A DNA stretch of 64,000 nt from Dastarcus helophoroides (taxonomy: Eukaryota > Arthropoda > Insecta > Coleoptera > Bothrideridae): positions 8,370,001-8,434,000 of the forward strand of contig CM053329.1 of assembly GCA_028583605.1 (NCBI GenBank). Direction: 5' to 3'. A program made the position numbers and the translations under genes. Of this stretch, positions 36,919 through 48,087 are shown piece after piece. Below the pieces are notes generated by a model. That model saw nothing but the letters and a program-made list of their open reading frames with translations. It was not told where the DNA came from and did not search any database. Positions within the stretch are counted from its first letter, which is position 1; every line of letters begins with the position of its first letter.

Positions 36919-37811
36919 CTGCAATTTTATCTGGTCAATAAAATAAACAAATGTTAATCTTATAAAAAGTATTTTGAGTATCCAAGTATAATTAGCCAGT
37001 TGTTGTAGTGAAAAAAATCCAGATTCTTTTAGATACATATCCACGATTAGGTACATAGTCAATAACGTTACTAGAAAATCACAACAACCAACAATCGCCA
37101 TCCCAGTACCAATATCATTCGAAAGGCTCTTAGTAAAATCACAAATGCGCTCAAACATTTCCAAGTATTCCATATTAACACTTCCTTTGACTGTAAACTT
37201 TAGCATCTGCTTCAAACGGATTGCTCTTTTGAAAAGAGAGTTCAGTTTGCTATAAAATGCTTCAAGCACTATAATTTCCAACACGGAAAAAATATTAAAG
37301 TTGAAAACAAAAACATAACTACAGTAGTATACAATTGCAAATATTATTCCTTGAATACCAAGAAAAGTTACACTAACATCTATCACAGCTGCTGTAATCG
37401 TAATTGACAAGTTTATCCACGAGATAATAGTTAAGAACAACTTAAAGCCATTAAAAACTATCTTAATTTTAGAAAAATTTTCAAATGTGTTATAATTGTT
37501 AAAAGTTTTTGCAATGTTCTTTCCTTCAGCAAATGCATAATATTGTACATATAGCATTGCAAAATAAAGCACAGATATGTTTAGGAAAGCCACCTGTATA
37601 CCCAAGTTTCGAAAAAAATCAAATGTAACCATAATTATTACGAAGGATATAAGACACATGATATTCACAACAATGAAGATAAGTATGCTAAGTTTGTCCC
37701 AGTAAGATATTAGAGAATAATGCTGCCTTGGTAAATTAATGATATTAATGTTCGGTAGTCCAGAGTATTTAAAGATGTTACAAAATTAAATAAATCAGCT
37801 TCTTTTCTCAT
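36919..37811 (-). pseudogene. Chemoreceptor C2, 5'-frameshifted pseudogene
   Basis: Close paralogue of C1. From the ATG at 37811 the frame reads MRKEADLFNFVT, parallel to C1, and then shifts. Compared with C1, 13 bases are missing in the segment coding for TTIFKIWKY. The downstream frame (KYSGLPNINIINLP, ISYWDKLSILIFIVVN) then continues without a stop to IDQIKLQ at donor CAG|GTTAGT. A start at the internal Met (37668) would lack the N-terminus and most of the first membrane helix. The remaining five helices are intact, and relative to C1 there is a short insertion near KQMLKFTVKGSVN. A recent pseudogene is the simplest reading; a sequencing error of exactly 13 bases is unlikely. Confidence 0.8.
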
Positions 37812-38180
37812 TGTATTTGCTTCTAACAACTGAAATTCTGATTCCATTACAATTTACTTGAAACAAATACTTTATAATACTTCCTATAATTTTGAGCTCT
37901 TACTAACAATAGTCATAAAATATCGATCTCTTATCTAGTAATGATTTCTCGTACTTAACAAAATACATTTTTTCCATTATAACAATAAATTGTGAATTAT
38001 TTATGACCAAATTATTAATTAAGTTTTGATATTGTAAGTTTTCTGGTACTGTAATGGTAACATGCCTATAGCCAGTTATTTATCTGAGAGGAGGCAAGCA
38101 AAGTTTTAGAGCGACAATTTTTTTAATTGCTCGGTTTTTTTGTTGGGTGAACCGGACTGATCCTTGGTTACCTTCAAAAA
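37812..38180. other. C2 upstream flank
   Basis: AT-rich flank partly similar to the region upstream of C1 (both have AATTGTTTACGAC/ATTTATGACC-like and TTTTCTGGTA.TGTAAT words), so the duplication included upstream sequence. No promoter element is called. Confidence 0.4.
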
Positions 38181-38380
38181 TTGAAATACAGATCTTGTCC
38201 TCTGAAACCAAGAAAGATTAAAAAACACAACAACATTTGGTCTAATGGGTTTCGATAGCCAAGCTATCATCTTCAGTATCTCTCTGAAGATGATAGCTTG
38301 GCTATCGAAACGCGTTAGAGCTACCTTTTGTTGTGTTTTTTAATTATTCTTGGCTTCAGGGGACAAGATTTGTATTTCAA
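38181..38380. mobile_element. Penelope-associated palindromic element with hammerhead-like cores
   Basis: A 200-bp near-perfect palindrome with arms beginning TTGAAATACAGATCTTGTCC and its complement. Each arm carries CTGAAGA, then a GATAGC-TTG-GCTATC stem, then GAAAC (plus-strand core 38284-38313). This is the CUGANGA / stem II / GAAA layout of hammerhead ribozymes, which are known in the terminal repeats of Penelope-like elements. The same sequence follows a Penelope-type endonuclease remnant at 61430-61935. Confidence 0.7.
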
Positions 38381-39619
38381 TAGTTCGATTATAAAAGATC
38401 AAAAAATGTATGACAATTCAAACTAAATTCGCCCATTTTTGAAATTTCGAATTTTGTCTCTAAATTTTTATCTTTTTGTACTCTCGACCTTTTTTCTAAG
38501 GTGTCGATTTCTTTCGCAAGTTTTGCATTTTTTCTAAACTTCATTTTTGTTTTTGGGGGTTTTGACTTTTTTCGATTATCGACTTTTCTTAAAATTTGGA
38601 TATTTATCTTAAAATTCGCCAGTTTTTCGAAATTTCGACCTTATTTTTAAATCCTATTTTTTTTCTACTGAAAAATTCAACTATTATTTTGGAAATTTCG
38701 CCTGTTTCTCAAAATTTACATTTTTTTCAAAATTTGTCTTTTTCAGAAGGATTACGCTTTAAATTTAAGTGCTTTAGCACAACTGTATTATCTTTTATAT
38801 GAAATATTCATTTTTTATAAAAATTGTATCTTTGAAAATAGCCTTGTTTGGATATTTAACTATTTTTCAAATTTGGTTTATTTTAATTCGATTTTATTTT
38901 CAAATTTACTTTTTCTTTTAAATCCAGTTTTCTCCAAAAAATTTCAACTTTTTTTCTCAATTTTCAAGGTCTTCTTGAAATTTTGACTGTTATTTTCGAA
39001 ATTACGCCCTTTTTTGACAAATTTACTTGTTCTAAAAATTTTCTCCTAGAATCTAAATTTTTAAAAATTTGAGATGTTTTTTTTAAGTTTGAGCTTTTCT
39101 AGAAATTTTCATGTTTATCTTAAAATCAGATATTTAAAATTTCTGGAAATGTCTTTTTCTTCCAAATTCGCCTTTAAAATTTTTTTCAAATTAGTCTTTT
39201 TTGTCAAAGTTCGTCATTTTTCCGAAATTTTGCCTTTGTCTCACAGTCAGATTTTTTATGTTTCCAATTTCCTGATATTCGTATTTTTCTCAAAATTTCG
39301 ATTTTTTTCGAAATTTCATTTTATTCTTAAAATGGCTATTCTTAAAATTTGACAAATAGTTTTTTATGTGCCAAAATTCTATCTTAAATTTCGACTTTAT
39401 TCGCAAAATTAAATTTTTTCCTTCTTCTTTTTCTCTGGCATACGATTTTTTTAGAACTTTGGCTTCCTTTTCAAAATTGCGTTATTGTTTTTAACAGCGG
39501 CCCTTTTTCAAAAATTGCAATCTTCTAGAACCTAAATCCAAAAAGTTCCACTGGATTTCTGAAGTTTGGGCAGTTCTCAAAATTTTAATATTTACCTGAA
39601 ATTTTTATATTCAATATTT
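38381..39619. other. AT-rich degenerate repeats
   Basis: TTTCGAAATTTCGACTTTTT-type repeats with a loose 15-20 base rhythm and strand bias (pyrimidine-rich on plus). Open frames here (38596-38802, 39074-39352) are artefacts of the repeat. Confidence 0.6.
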
Positions 39620-39858
39620 GAAGGGTTCAGGGGGTAAAACATGTTAAGTGACAAATTAAAAAAAATGTGTTTGATGGATATAAAATATGTTAAGTACATT
39701 TGTTGCATACTGAACGATTCAAATATGCAAAAATGCTGCATATGCGCTATACTGGTACGTGGCAAAACATGTTAACTGACAATTCTTACTGAATATTCAT
39801 GTAAAACATAATAAATGCGAAAAAACATGGTGGCTACACTTATTAGGTATGTAATTTT

Positions 39859-40864
39859 CAGTGGCGGCTGGTCTTAAAGAGCGCAAGAACGCGCGCTCCT
39901 CTTTTCTGTTTAATGTAAAAGACTTGGATTTATTATATTTTTAAACACAAAATAATGATATACTAATTAACTAATAATACTTGCGAGTGACTTGGAATAA
40001 AGTACACAAACGTTTAATTCCATTATATATAATAAGCAAATTTAAATAAGTTGGTGCGCGCAGAATTATGCACCTAGCGCGGCTGCCGTGCGATGCCTAT
40101 CAACGGCCCCCACGAGATACGGAGAAATAAACTACAAAACACCAAGCTTGCTCGGGATACGCCGCTCCGCACTTATGCGATATTGCCAAATGGTGAATAC
40201 GAATTAGAGTGAATATTTACGATTTATGATACTAAATGCGTAGGTGCTCGCTGATCTGATTGCAATTGCTAATTGTGCCACTTACAGGCCTAACTGCCAA
40301 TAGTACCGCTATTCACAAAGAGGTAGCAGTACCCATTCTAGGGTCTAATTATTAATTTATAAATTTGGATTTAAACAATTTTGATGAGAAAGTAATGAAC
40401 ACTTTATTTCTTTAAAAGATCGTAGAGCGGATTTTGTTTAAAAAAATATTTTTTTGTGTTTTTGTAAAGTTTAATTAGAACTTTGTAATAAAATATATTT
40501 TATTTTCAAATGCAGCTTTCATAAAAAGGTGTTATAATTTTATTCCTATGAAAGTAAACAATTTTAATTAAGTAACCCATAGCCGTAATGACGTGTAACC
40601 GTACAGAGTACCTTAAAGTGATTCAGAAATGTCGATGATGTTTTTTTTTAATTCGATGAAAATAATTTAGAGATGATAACTCAAAAATATTTTGGAGGTT
40701 ATAAGATGTTAATTAAATTTAATTCGTAAAAATACTATTAAATATCACACTTTTGTTTCTCTTAATTTTAATACCTTGCTATGGCACTGGAGTCACTTAA
40801 ACTCTTAACTACTAATATTTTTGCATCTGCGCACCCCCTGTCAAAAAGTTACCAGCCGCCACTG
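39859..40864. mobile_element. Non-autonomous hAT element, CAGTGGCGGCTGGT ends
   Basis: Starts CAGTGGCGGCTGGTCTT and ends ACCAGCCGCCACTG. It is flanked by an exact 8-bp duplication GTAATTTT (39851-39858 and 40865-40872). At 1006 bp with no protein coding, it is a clear hAT-type insertion inside the DUF7869-type element, in the 5' part upstream of the gene's first exon. Confidence 0.95.
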
Positions 40865-40891
40865 GTAATTTTTATTTAAATATAACCAACA

Positions 40892-42971
40892 ATGAATAAA
40901 ATAATCGAAAACGATAGTGACTTTAGTGAAGTTGATGACAGTGAAGGTGATCCTGATTATGAAAATTTAAACTCGACGTCAGAAGATGAAAATAATTTAA
41001 AGGTTAGTTTAATTTATTTCCAATACATTCTTCAAGAAAAACATGTTAAGTAAAACAGTTGCCAACTTTTACTTACAGCAGATTTATGCTTGTAAATTCT
41101 GTTGCCTTAGTATTTAACATTTTTTACTTGCATTTCATAACAATTAAATAGATACACCTTAGTTTGATACCATAAGGGTTATATGGTGTTAAATATCAAA
41201 GATTTTTTTACTGCTACAGGTGCAACTAGCGTTTGTTGTAGTAGTGTGTTTATTATTTTACCGCAAATCAAAACTTTTTTTTGCAAAATAGTGAAGAGAG
41301 AAAAAAAGTAAAAAGCAAATCCGACATGGCTCCACACAAAAACGACTAAAACCTTTGAAAGATAGTGAAAAACGCTATAAAACCTTCAGGGGACACGGGC
41401 ATGAAGTTGAACCAAAAAAAATAGGTGATGCAATTGTGTGAATAAGTGTTTTTAAAATATAAGTCAAGAAGAAAGAGGACTATATTTTCAAAATTCTGGG
41501 GCCTAAATGAATATGACATTCAAAATTCCTATTTGTTAGAATGTTTGAGTAAAAATAATATTAAAAGAAAAACTAAAAAACGTAATACGCGCCGAGCACA
41601 AACTATTTCCTATGTTGTTGGAACAAAATTGGCCTTCATAGGTTTGCATGGAGTTGGAGGAGGACGCATTGAATGCTTGGTAAAAAAATTACGAAATAAT
41701 CGAATGCTACCTGAAAGTGATGGCCAAGGGAAGCATGCCAAACATAAGAGAAAATATGACGAAGATGATTTTATAAAAGTTAGAGAATTTATAGACAGTT
41801 GCCAAAACACGAGAGTCACTATTCTAGATCTGACAATAACAAAAGAGTTTATATGAACATGGAATATAATAATGCTAATTTATTTGAAGAATATAAAAAT
41901 AAATACATTATTAACAATACCGAACCAGTCTCTATTGATAAATTAAAAAGGATTATAACAGAAGAGTACAGCATATCATTCAAAAGCCCCAAAAGTGATA
42001 CATGTGGAGAATGTGATTTAATAAAAATAGAAATGGATCAAGCTAAAATAAACTATAATAACAACGTTATGCAAAAACTAACTATGCATTTGAATGCAAC
42101 ATGAATTACATCTTAGAAAAGCTCAGGCCGCTCGTGATTTTCTTGAGGAAGTTACCAAACAAACTGACACACGTCATAACTTTTGACTTACAACAGGCGC
42201 TTCCCACACCAAAATTAACTGCGGGGGCATGTTTTTATTAAAAAAACTGTGGTGCTACAATTTGAATGTACGTAGATGTGGAGGTGAAAAGCAATGTGGG
42301 CATTTTTTTTAGGGAATGAGGTGACTGCCCAAACGCGGATCCAACGAAATTGTAAATTTCTTAAAAAAATATTTTCAAATCACTGAGGTGTTTGGGAATA
42401 CGTTTTATGCCTTCTGAGATAACTGTTGTAGGCAAAATAAAAATTGCACTGTTGTTGGTTTTTGGCTCCAAATTCAAAAAAACTGTCATTCGATGATGCC
42501 AAGTGACAGGGACTTTGCTTTAGTAGAAAAATTCGCAAGACGTCAGGAGGGAATATCTAACCCAGACGGATGGAAACAGATTATGAAAAAATGCAACAAA
42601 CAAACCCTTTTTTTGTATATAGAATGAAAACTGAAGATTTCTGTGATTTTACCGAGTATAAACAGTTCTTTTCTAAAACTTATGTAAAAACAAGAAACGG
42701 AGAAAAATTTTCCATGACCTCTTGTGTAATGCTAGAACTTGACTTTTCGGACATTTTTATTCTCAGGGCATACCAATGATATAATGGACTTTCAAAAGAA
42801 ATTTCTTTAAAAAAACGAGGCCGAGTAACATCTACTAAAACTTTTATTCAAAATCCTGCTCAAAGATATGATAGCAAATTACCATTAGACGAAGAAAAAT
42901 TACAGCATGTTTTATCGTGCTTAAAATGGATTCCTCCTATTAACCACGATTATTTTTATAGTTTGCATTAA
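40892..42971 (+). pseudogene. DUF7869-family gene, decayed
   Basis: Probable first exon at 40892-41001, MNKIIENDSDFSEVDDSEGD... ending LK|GTTAGT, an acidic leader typical of the family. After an intron come basic residues and the pieces RYKTFRGH.HEVEPKKIGDAI, then FLKYKSRRKRTIFSKFWGLNEYD-type sequence (41446 on), LAFIGLHGVGGGRIECLVKKL, DGQGKHAKHKRKYDED, ESHYSRSDNNKRVYMNMEYN (other frame, 41800 on), and SFKSPKSDTCGECDLIKIEM. Further frames give ELHLRKAQAARDFLEEV, KLWCYNLNVRR, SMMPSDRDFALVEKFARRQ and MKTEDFCDFTEYKQFF. The order matches family members. Frameshifts occur near 41440, 41800, 42100 and 42570. The molecular activity is unproven; a DDE-type nuclease fold has been suspected for such proteins, but no catalytic residue can be assigned here. 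Confidence 0.78.
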
Positions 42972-43295
42972 ATAAATTTTTCTATTACTAGTTTTTTGAA
43001 TTATAGTTTCAAAGTGTTACTATGTCATATGTAGTATACTGTGCCGTGCATTTTGAAGTAAAACGTGTTTTTTACTGTTTTGACCCTTATTTTCATTTCC
43101 CACTATCAAAATAAAAATTATTACCACATATAAAACTTGTACAAGTAAAGAATAAACATTTCTTCGTAAATATGCTTAACAAAAAGTTTATAATAATGCA
43201 ATCCCGATTTATGATGTATCAAAACCCTTTAAACGCTTATAACTCAAAAATAATAAAATAACACTTAACATATTTTACAGCCGAACCCTTCATTT

Positions 43296-44179
43296 TCAGA
43301 AATTTTGACTTTTTCCCCGAAATTCCTCTAAAATTAGCTTTTGTTTCCAAAATTTTCCTTTTTCACAAAATTCGCCTATTTTGAAATTTCCACCTAATTC
43401 TCAAAATTCTTCTTTTTGAGCATTTCTCTTAAAAATCGAAATTCCATTTTTCTTAATATTCATCTTTTTCTATACTACTTTTTTACTTTTGAAGAATCGT
43501 TTCATTTTCGAAATTTTGTCTTTTATCTCAAAGTGCAAAGATGTTTTATGTTTCTGAAAATGTTGACTTTTTCATTGAAATAATTTTTTTTTATACCGTA
43601 ATCTACAAAGATTTATTTTTCAAGAAATAACCAATCCAAAAAACTTTAAATTTGATTAGATATAATATTTTTACTAAAATATACGTAAATACATCCTAAT
43701 ATACTTATTTAAGTTAAAAGTATGTTATTGGTCAATAAATGTACTGCTAATTTATAAATTAGTGTCAAACTTTAACTATCGATTTCTTAATAATTATTTT
43801 TTGGGGATCGTTCCATTCTCAAAATACTCGTCCATTTATGGACGACGCTCCGCCATCTACGAAAAACTGCATACCATCCAAAGTTGGTCGAGAATTTCTT
43901 CACTCACGTTCACTATGTCCTGTCACTGATTCATACCAACTTTGGTGAAGAATAAAAATGTACTCTAAAATACCACTTTGCCCTCAAATTTAATGTATTG
44001 CGTCGTTTAAGCGAAACAAAAATCGACCTAAATTATATTCTCTGCAACCAGAATTTAGTTAGACATTCGTATAAAACCTTAAATATTTTCTTGGAAAGAT
44101 AGAAAATATATCTGTATATTGATATCAATTAATTACGCGCTAAACACCAAAGTGTAATTATTTTTATAAATTTACCTAC
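43296..44179. other. AT repeats and A3 downstream flank
   Basis: 43296-43620 resumes the degenerate A/T repeats interrupted by the transposon. 43620-44179 is unique-looking. No A3 terminal exon is recognised on the minus strand. Confidence 0.5.
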
Positions 44180-45070
44180 CTGCACTCTCACTTTGTCGAC
44201 CCAAAATATCAAGAACATCCTCGAAAAAAGCAATTTTGCAATCCATATAATATTGCTGGTTAAACCAAAAAACCAAAAACCTATTTCTAGGAAATAGATT
44301 TCGACAAATAAATAAATATCGCTGAGGGCCAGAACCAAATCTAAGGAAACCAAGACGGCTACAATATTGCCATAATTTTCACAAAAATCTCTGTGTACAC
44401 ATCTTAAATCTTGCAAAATTTTCATATACATTTTCAATTTTGTTTCTGCATCATGTTCAGGGGTGTTTTTTATATAGTAGTTTATATGTTTGTTGATATT
44501 TTGGCTTATTGACTGCAGAAATAGAATAAAATTATTCCAACTGTTAATCAATATATAGGCCATATAATATACATTTATATAAATAATTTCCTCCAATCTA
44601 AATTGGGACTGTGTTATATCTATTATTAATGTAACCAAAGCTACCGCAATATCTGCAGCAATTAATTTATTTAAAAATTTCTTTATTCTTGCGTGGACTG
44701 CCTTAAGGTAATAATTTTTTAAATTCTTGTATTCTATAAGGTAGTACTTGTTAAGAGTACGTTGTATGCTTAGTGTATTTCTATAAGCGAACAATAGAAT
44801 GAAAATCATACTAGTATAAATAAAACAGAAGTTTAGTTGAACTAATCTTCGAAGTGTTTTTGATTTAATTTGTAGTTTAGGTAGCAACACGAGTGATGAT
44901 GTACAAAATATAATATTTGCAAGAAATATAATAATATTGTAAATTCTTGCGACATATTTTATCTCATATCTACCATTAGCATATTTTACAATTGCAAAAG
45001 TAGGAAATCCAGTATATTTCCAAATTTTATATAAAACATTTCCGCAGTGGAGAACACTTAAAGGTTTCAT
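44180..45070 (-). CDS. Chemoreceptor A3, gustatory-receptor type, large exon
   Basis: Intact 297-codon exon beginning MKPLSVLHCGNVLYKIWKY. It is close to A2 throughout (FPTFAIVKYANGRYEIKY, KSKTLRRLVQLNF, KKFLNKLIAADIAVALVTL, LQDLRCVHRDFCENYG, LFSRMFLIFWVDKVRVQ). Six hydrophobic segments sit at the same positions as in A2. The end is CAG|GTAGGT (phase 0); a second donor four bases on (G|GTAAAT) would give phase 1, which is the phase the short A0/A1 exon needs. No internal lesion is present. The C-terminal exons were not found between here and the DUF7869 element, so they may have been lost, lie further downstream, or be shared with another unit. Confidence 0.76.
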
Positions 45071-45837
45071 TAGTGGAATTACAACAAAAGATGTGTAATT
45101 GTAGTATTTTTTATATCAAATTATACTGACGAATTATCTGCTTCATCAATTAATTATGTAAATTAATTATTGAATTCCACAATTTAGAAATTAATAAGGT
45201 AAACAATAAGGACAATTTAATTGTTTTGCATTCAAAATTAGGAAATAATAATTGTTAAATTCCAATGTAGAGTAGCATTCCTAATAAACAAAAGTCATGT
45301 CAAGGATGGTTAACGCTATGCAACCCATAGTACAAGTAATCTGCCTCACTGTTAGTGACTATTGTGTCTTTAGTTATATCGTATGTAACCTGCTTATAAT
45401 TTTCACTAATAATTGCTTCAGTTAGCATATAAAAAATGTATGTACAGAGGCGTTAATACAAATGGCGAGGCTCCGGGCGGGTAGATCTTTGCGAGGCCCT
45501 TGTCTTTGTGGAATTGGTTTTAATGATAATGCTTGACGAGAAATGCAAAGTTATAAATAACTAAATTTAAAGTTTGAAAATTGTTTATTGGAAATTAAGA
45601 AGAATTAATATACACAAAGATAAAAGATTATTAATCATGATAAATTCTGGTGCATTAATGTCTTAAAAGAATCGGGGATTCAGAAATGACGTTTACGGCT
45701 TTTTCTAAGACTAAAATCATTAATTAAATATAATAATTTAACGATACGTGATTTTCAATTGAAATAATAGCAAGAGCTGAGAGTAGGGATATCACACGAT
45801 ATATCAATGTATCAAAAACATTAATATTTTCTTTTTG
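45071..45837. other. A3 upstream and intergenic
   Basis: A3 5' flank resembles those of A1 and A2 for about 200 bases (GAATTAT...AATTAATTATTGAATTC-like words). Beyond that nothing is recognised. Confidence 0.4.
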
Positions 45838-45991
45838 TTTTTTTCAAATTATTTAACATTTCTTCGGCCCAGTTTGGAAATATTTAAATTTTTATGGTTT
45901 TTTGACAATTTTCTAAACAGTTTTTGAAATGCATAAAAATTTAAATATTTTCAAACTGGGCCGAAGAAATGTTAAATAAATTGAAAAAAAC
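45838..45991. repeat. Long foldback hairpin
   Basis: Arms of about 58-60 bp (45838-45895 and 45932-45991) carrying CATTTCTTCGGCCCAGTTTG and its complement are separated by about 36 bases. Identity is roughly 95%. It is probably the core of a foldback or MITE-type element that also includes the hairpins at 46089-46178; TAGGGAT (45784) and ATCCCTC (46227) may be decayed outer ends. Confidence 0.8.
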
Positions 45992-46088
45992 ATAATATTT
46001 CCGGTCAATAAGGGTCTACCATGAAGAATATTGATATTTTCGTTTCGATGTTAGATATTTTTGTATCGACACTTTCGTTCCGATGGAT

Positions 46089-46178
46089 CGACGGTATCAA
46101 TATACCGTCGATACGGTTTTGAACTTACTTCACCGATATTTTTTTAATGTATCATCGACTGGTGAAGTAAGTTCAAAA
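46089..46178. repeat. Two further hairpins in the same element
   Basis: CGACGGTAT at 46089-46097 pairs with 46102-46110 around a 4-base loop. TTTTGAACTTACTTCACC at 46117-46134 is an exact complement of 46161-46178. Confidence 0.75.
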
Positions 46179-46259
46179 AGTTTTACTTTTTCGACGATTA
46201 AAATTTATTTACGAACTAATTGATACATCCCTCGATCGCATTCACCATTTCAAGGCCAC

Positions 46260-47396
46260 TAATTTATTTAATTTGCTTAAATAAATCGACTTATTAAATA
46301 TCGCTTTTTTTGAAATTTATGGGTTTTTAAATTCAGTCTTTTTCTCTACTATTTCGACTTTTTTTAAAATTTTGACTTCGACATTTTCGACTCTGCAAAA
46401 TTTCGACTTTTACGAAAATGTCATACTTTTTTCAAAATTTTGCCTATTTTGAAAACTTCCACTCTAACTGAAAATTTCAATTTTCATCGTTTTTTTGAAA
46501 TTTTTTGAAACTTTCGACTCTGATAATTTCGATTTTTCTGATAATTTCAACTCTTTGTAATCTTTCGCTTTTCAAAAGTCTAGATTTTTTGGAAAACTTG
46601 GGACCGAAAAGATTTTAAAATGTCCAATTCTTTAAAATATTGTATTTTTTCAAAATTTCGATTTTATTTCAAAATTTAGACTTTATTCAGAAAATTTCTA
46701 CTTCTCGTCATAATTTGAAAACCTTTTGAAAACCTTGATTTTTTAAAAATTTTTCGACGTTTTAATCAAAATTCCCCTGCAAAAATTTTTACCTTTTTAA
46801 AATTTAATCTCTTTTTAAATTTAGACTTTTCCAAAAAGTTCTACATTTTTTAAAAGCTTTGGATTTTTATTAGGATTTTGACTTTATTTGAATATTCCGA
46901 GTTGTTTAAATCGCGACATTCTCTTAAAATATCAACCTTTCTGATATTTTACAAAATTTCGATTTTTTGATACTTTCGCTGCTTTTTAAGATTCTCAGTT
47001 TTTTTATAAAGTTCAACCTATTTCAAAGGGGCGACTTTCTGCAGCTTTTTCTTAGATTTTAAGTTTTTGGAAAATTTCATCATTTTTATCAAAATTCCAA
47101 TCCTTCTGAAAATATTCAATCAAAAATTTTGACTTTTTAAAGAAATGATACAACATTTGTTTTTTAATTTTAACTAACACTTCTCAACGTTTTTACTTTT
47201 CTTTTCCACTTTATTTGAAAATTTAGAATTTATTGCAAATTTTCATTTTTCTTTAATATTTAGGCTATTCGAAAATTTCTGCTTTTTTGAAAATTTAACT
47301 GAACATGCTTCATTTTTTTAAATGTTTATATGTTTTAAAATTATGATTATTGTTGAAATTCGGATTATTCTTCAAATTTTCAACGTTTCTAAAAGT
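46260..47396. other. AT-rich degenerate repeats
   Basis: TTTCGACTTTTT / AAAATTTTGACTT-type words throughout, same family as 38381-39619. No gene. Confidence 0.6.
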
Positions 47397-47433
47397 TGTG
47401 GTGGTAGTGGTAGTGGTAGTGGTAGTGGTAGTG

Positions 47434-47490
<57 letters not shown>
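47397..47490. repeat. Compound microsatellite (GTGGTA)n(GTA)n
   Basis: A run of GGTAGT hexamers passes into about 17 uninterrupted AGT triplets. A short open frame through it would code Gly-Ser then poly-Ser (47322-47534), but this is a repeat artefact. Confidence 0.97.
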
Positions 47491-47653
47491 TTATATTAAA
47501 AGACTTATTGTTTAAAGAAAAATTAAATATTTAAAAGAAATTAGCGTAAAGATACTTTAAGAATATAATTGGAAATTTTTTGGTTTACCATTTGGTTAAA
47601 AAACTTTTATTGGTGTTTGATGGAACGGACTGGTCCTTGGTGATCTTCAAAAA

Positions 47654-47852
47654 TTGAAACACAGAACTTGTCCCCTGAAACCAAGAAAGATTAAAAAACA
47701 CAACAAAGGTTGCTCTAACGCGTTTCGACAGCCAAGCTATCATCTTCAGAGAGTAACTGAAGATGACAGCTTGGCTGTCGAAGCGCGTTAGAGCAACCTT
47801 TGTTGTGTTTTTTAATCTTACTTGGTTTCAGGGGACAAGTTCTGTATTTCAA
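47654..47852. mobile_element. Penelope-associated palindromic element, second copy
   Basis: Same palindrome as 38181-38380 with about 10% divergence. The plus-strand core at 47757-47786 reads CTGAAGA, GACAGC-TTG-GCTGTC, GAAGC. Compared with the first copy both sides of the stem changed together (A-T to C-G context), so pairing is kept, while the last A of GAAA became G. Confidence 0.72.
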
Positions 47853-48087
47853 TTTTTATTGGAATATTAAACTTTAGAATGCAATATAGGGATAAACATT
47901 TATTTTTTAGACACACTTATCTTGACTTTATTTCTAGGAATTAGGGAACTCTATGGAGCTCTAAGTGATAAGAACTGATAACATTTTCATGCGGACATTC
48001 CAACGATAGAAAAACTTTATCAGGGCAGATTAAATTGAAGGGTGTTGACCGACTACTGCTGCTTGATCAAGAGGAGCCAAATAGAAG
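47853..48087. other. Flank of the giant palindrome
   Basis: AT-rich unique sequence; nothing recognised. The words AAATAGAAG and TTGACC recur at the far side of the palindrome (about 50950), so part of this flank may belong to it. Confidence 0.4.

Larger units (their letters stand above)
39620..43291 (+). mobile_element. DUF7869-type DNA transposon with GAAGGGTTC ends
   Basis: A 3672-bp unit with terminal inverted repeats: the left end is GAAGGGTTCAGGGGGTAAAA, and the right end, read inward, is GAAGGGTTCGGCTGTAAAAT. Both continue with ATGTTAAGTG. The flanks are ATTT on both sides (39616-39619 and 43292-43295), a possible 4-bp target duplication, although AT-richness weakens that point. It contains a decayed gene of the DUF7869 protein family and a nested hAT element at 39859-40864. 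DUF7869 proteins are abundant and dispersed in arthropod genomes, which fits a transposon origin. Confidence 0.75.

Noticed and set aside
47322..47534. Open frame coding Gly-Ser then poly-Ser
   Set aside because: It is the translation of the (GTGGTA)n(GTA)n microsatellite, with no start context or family.
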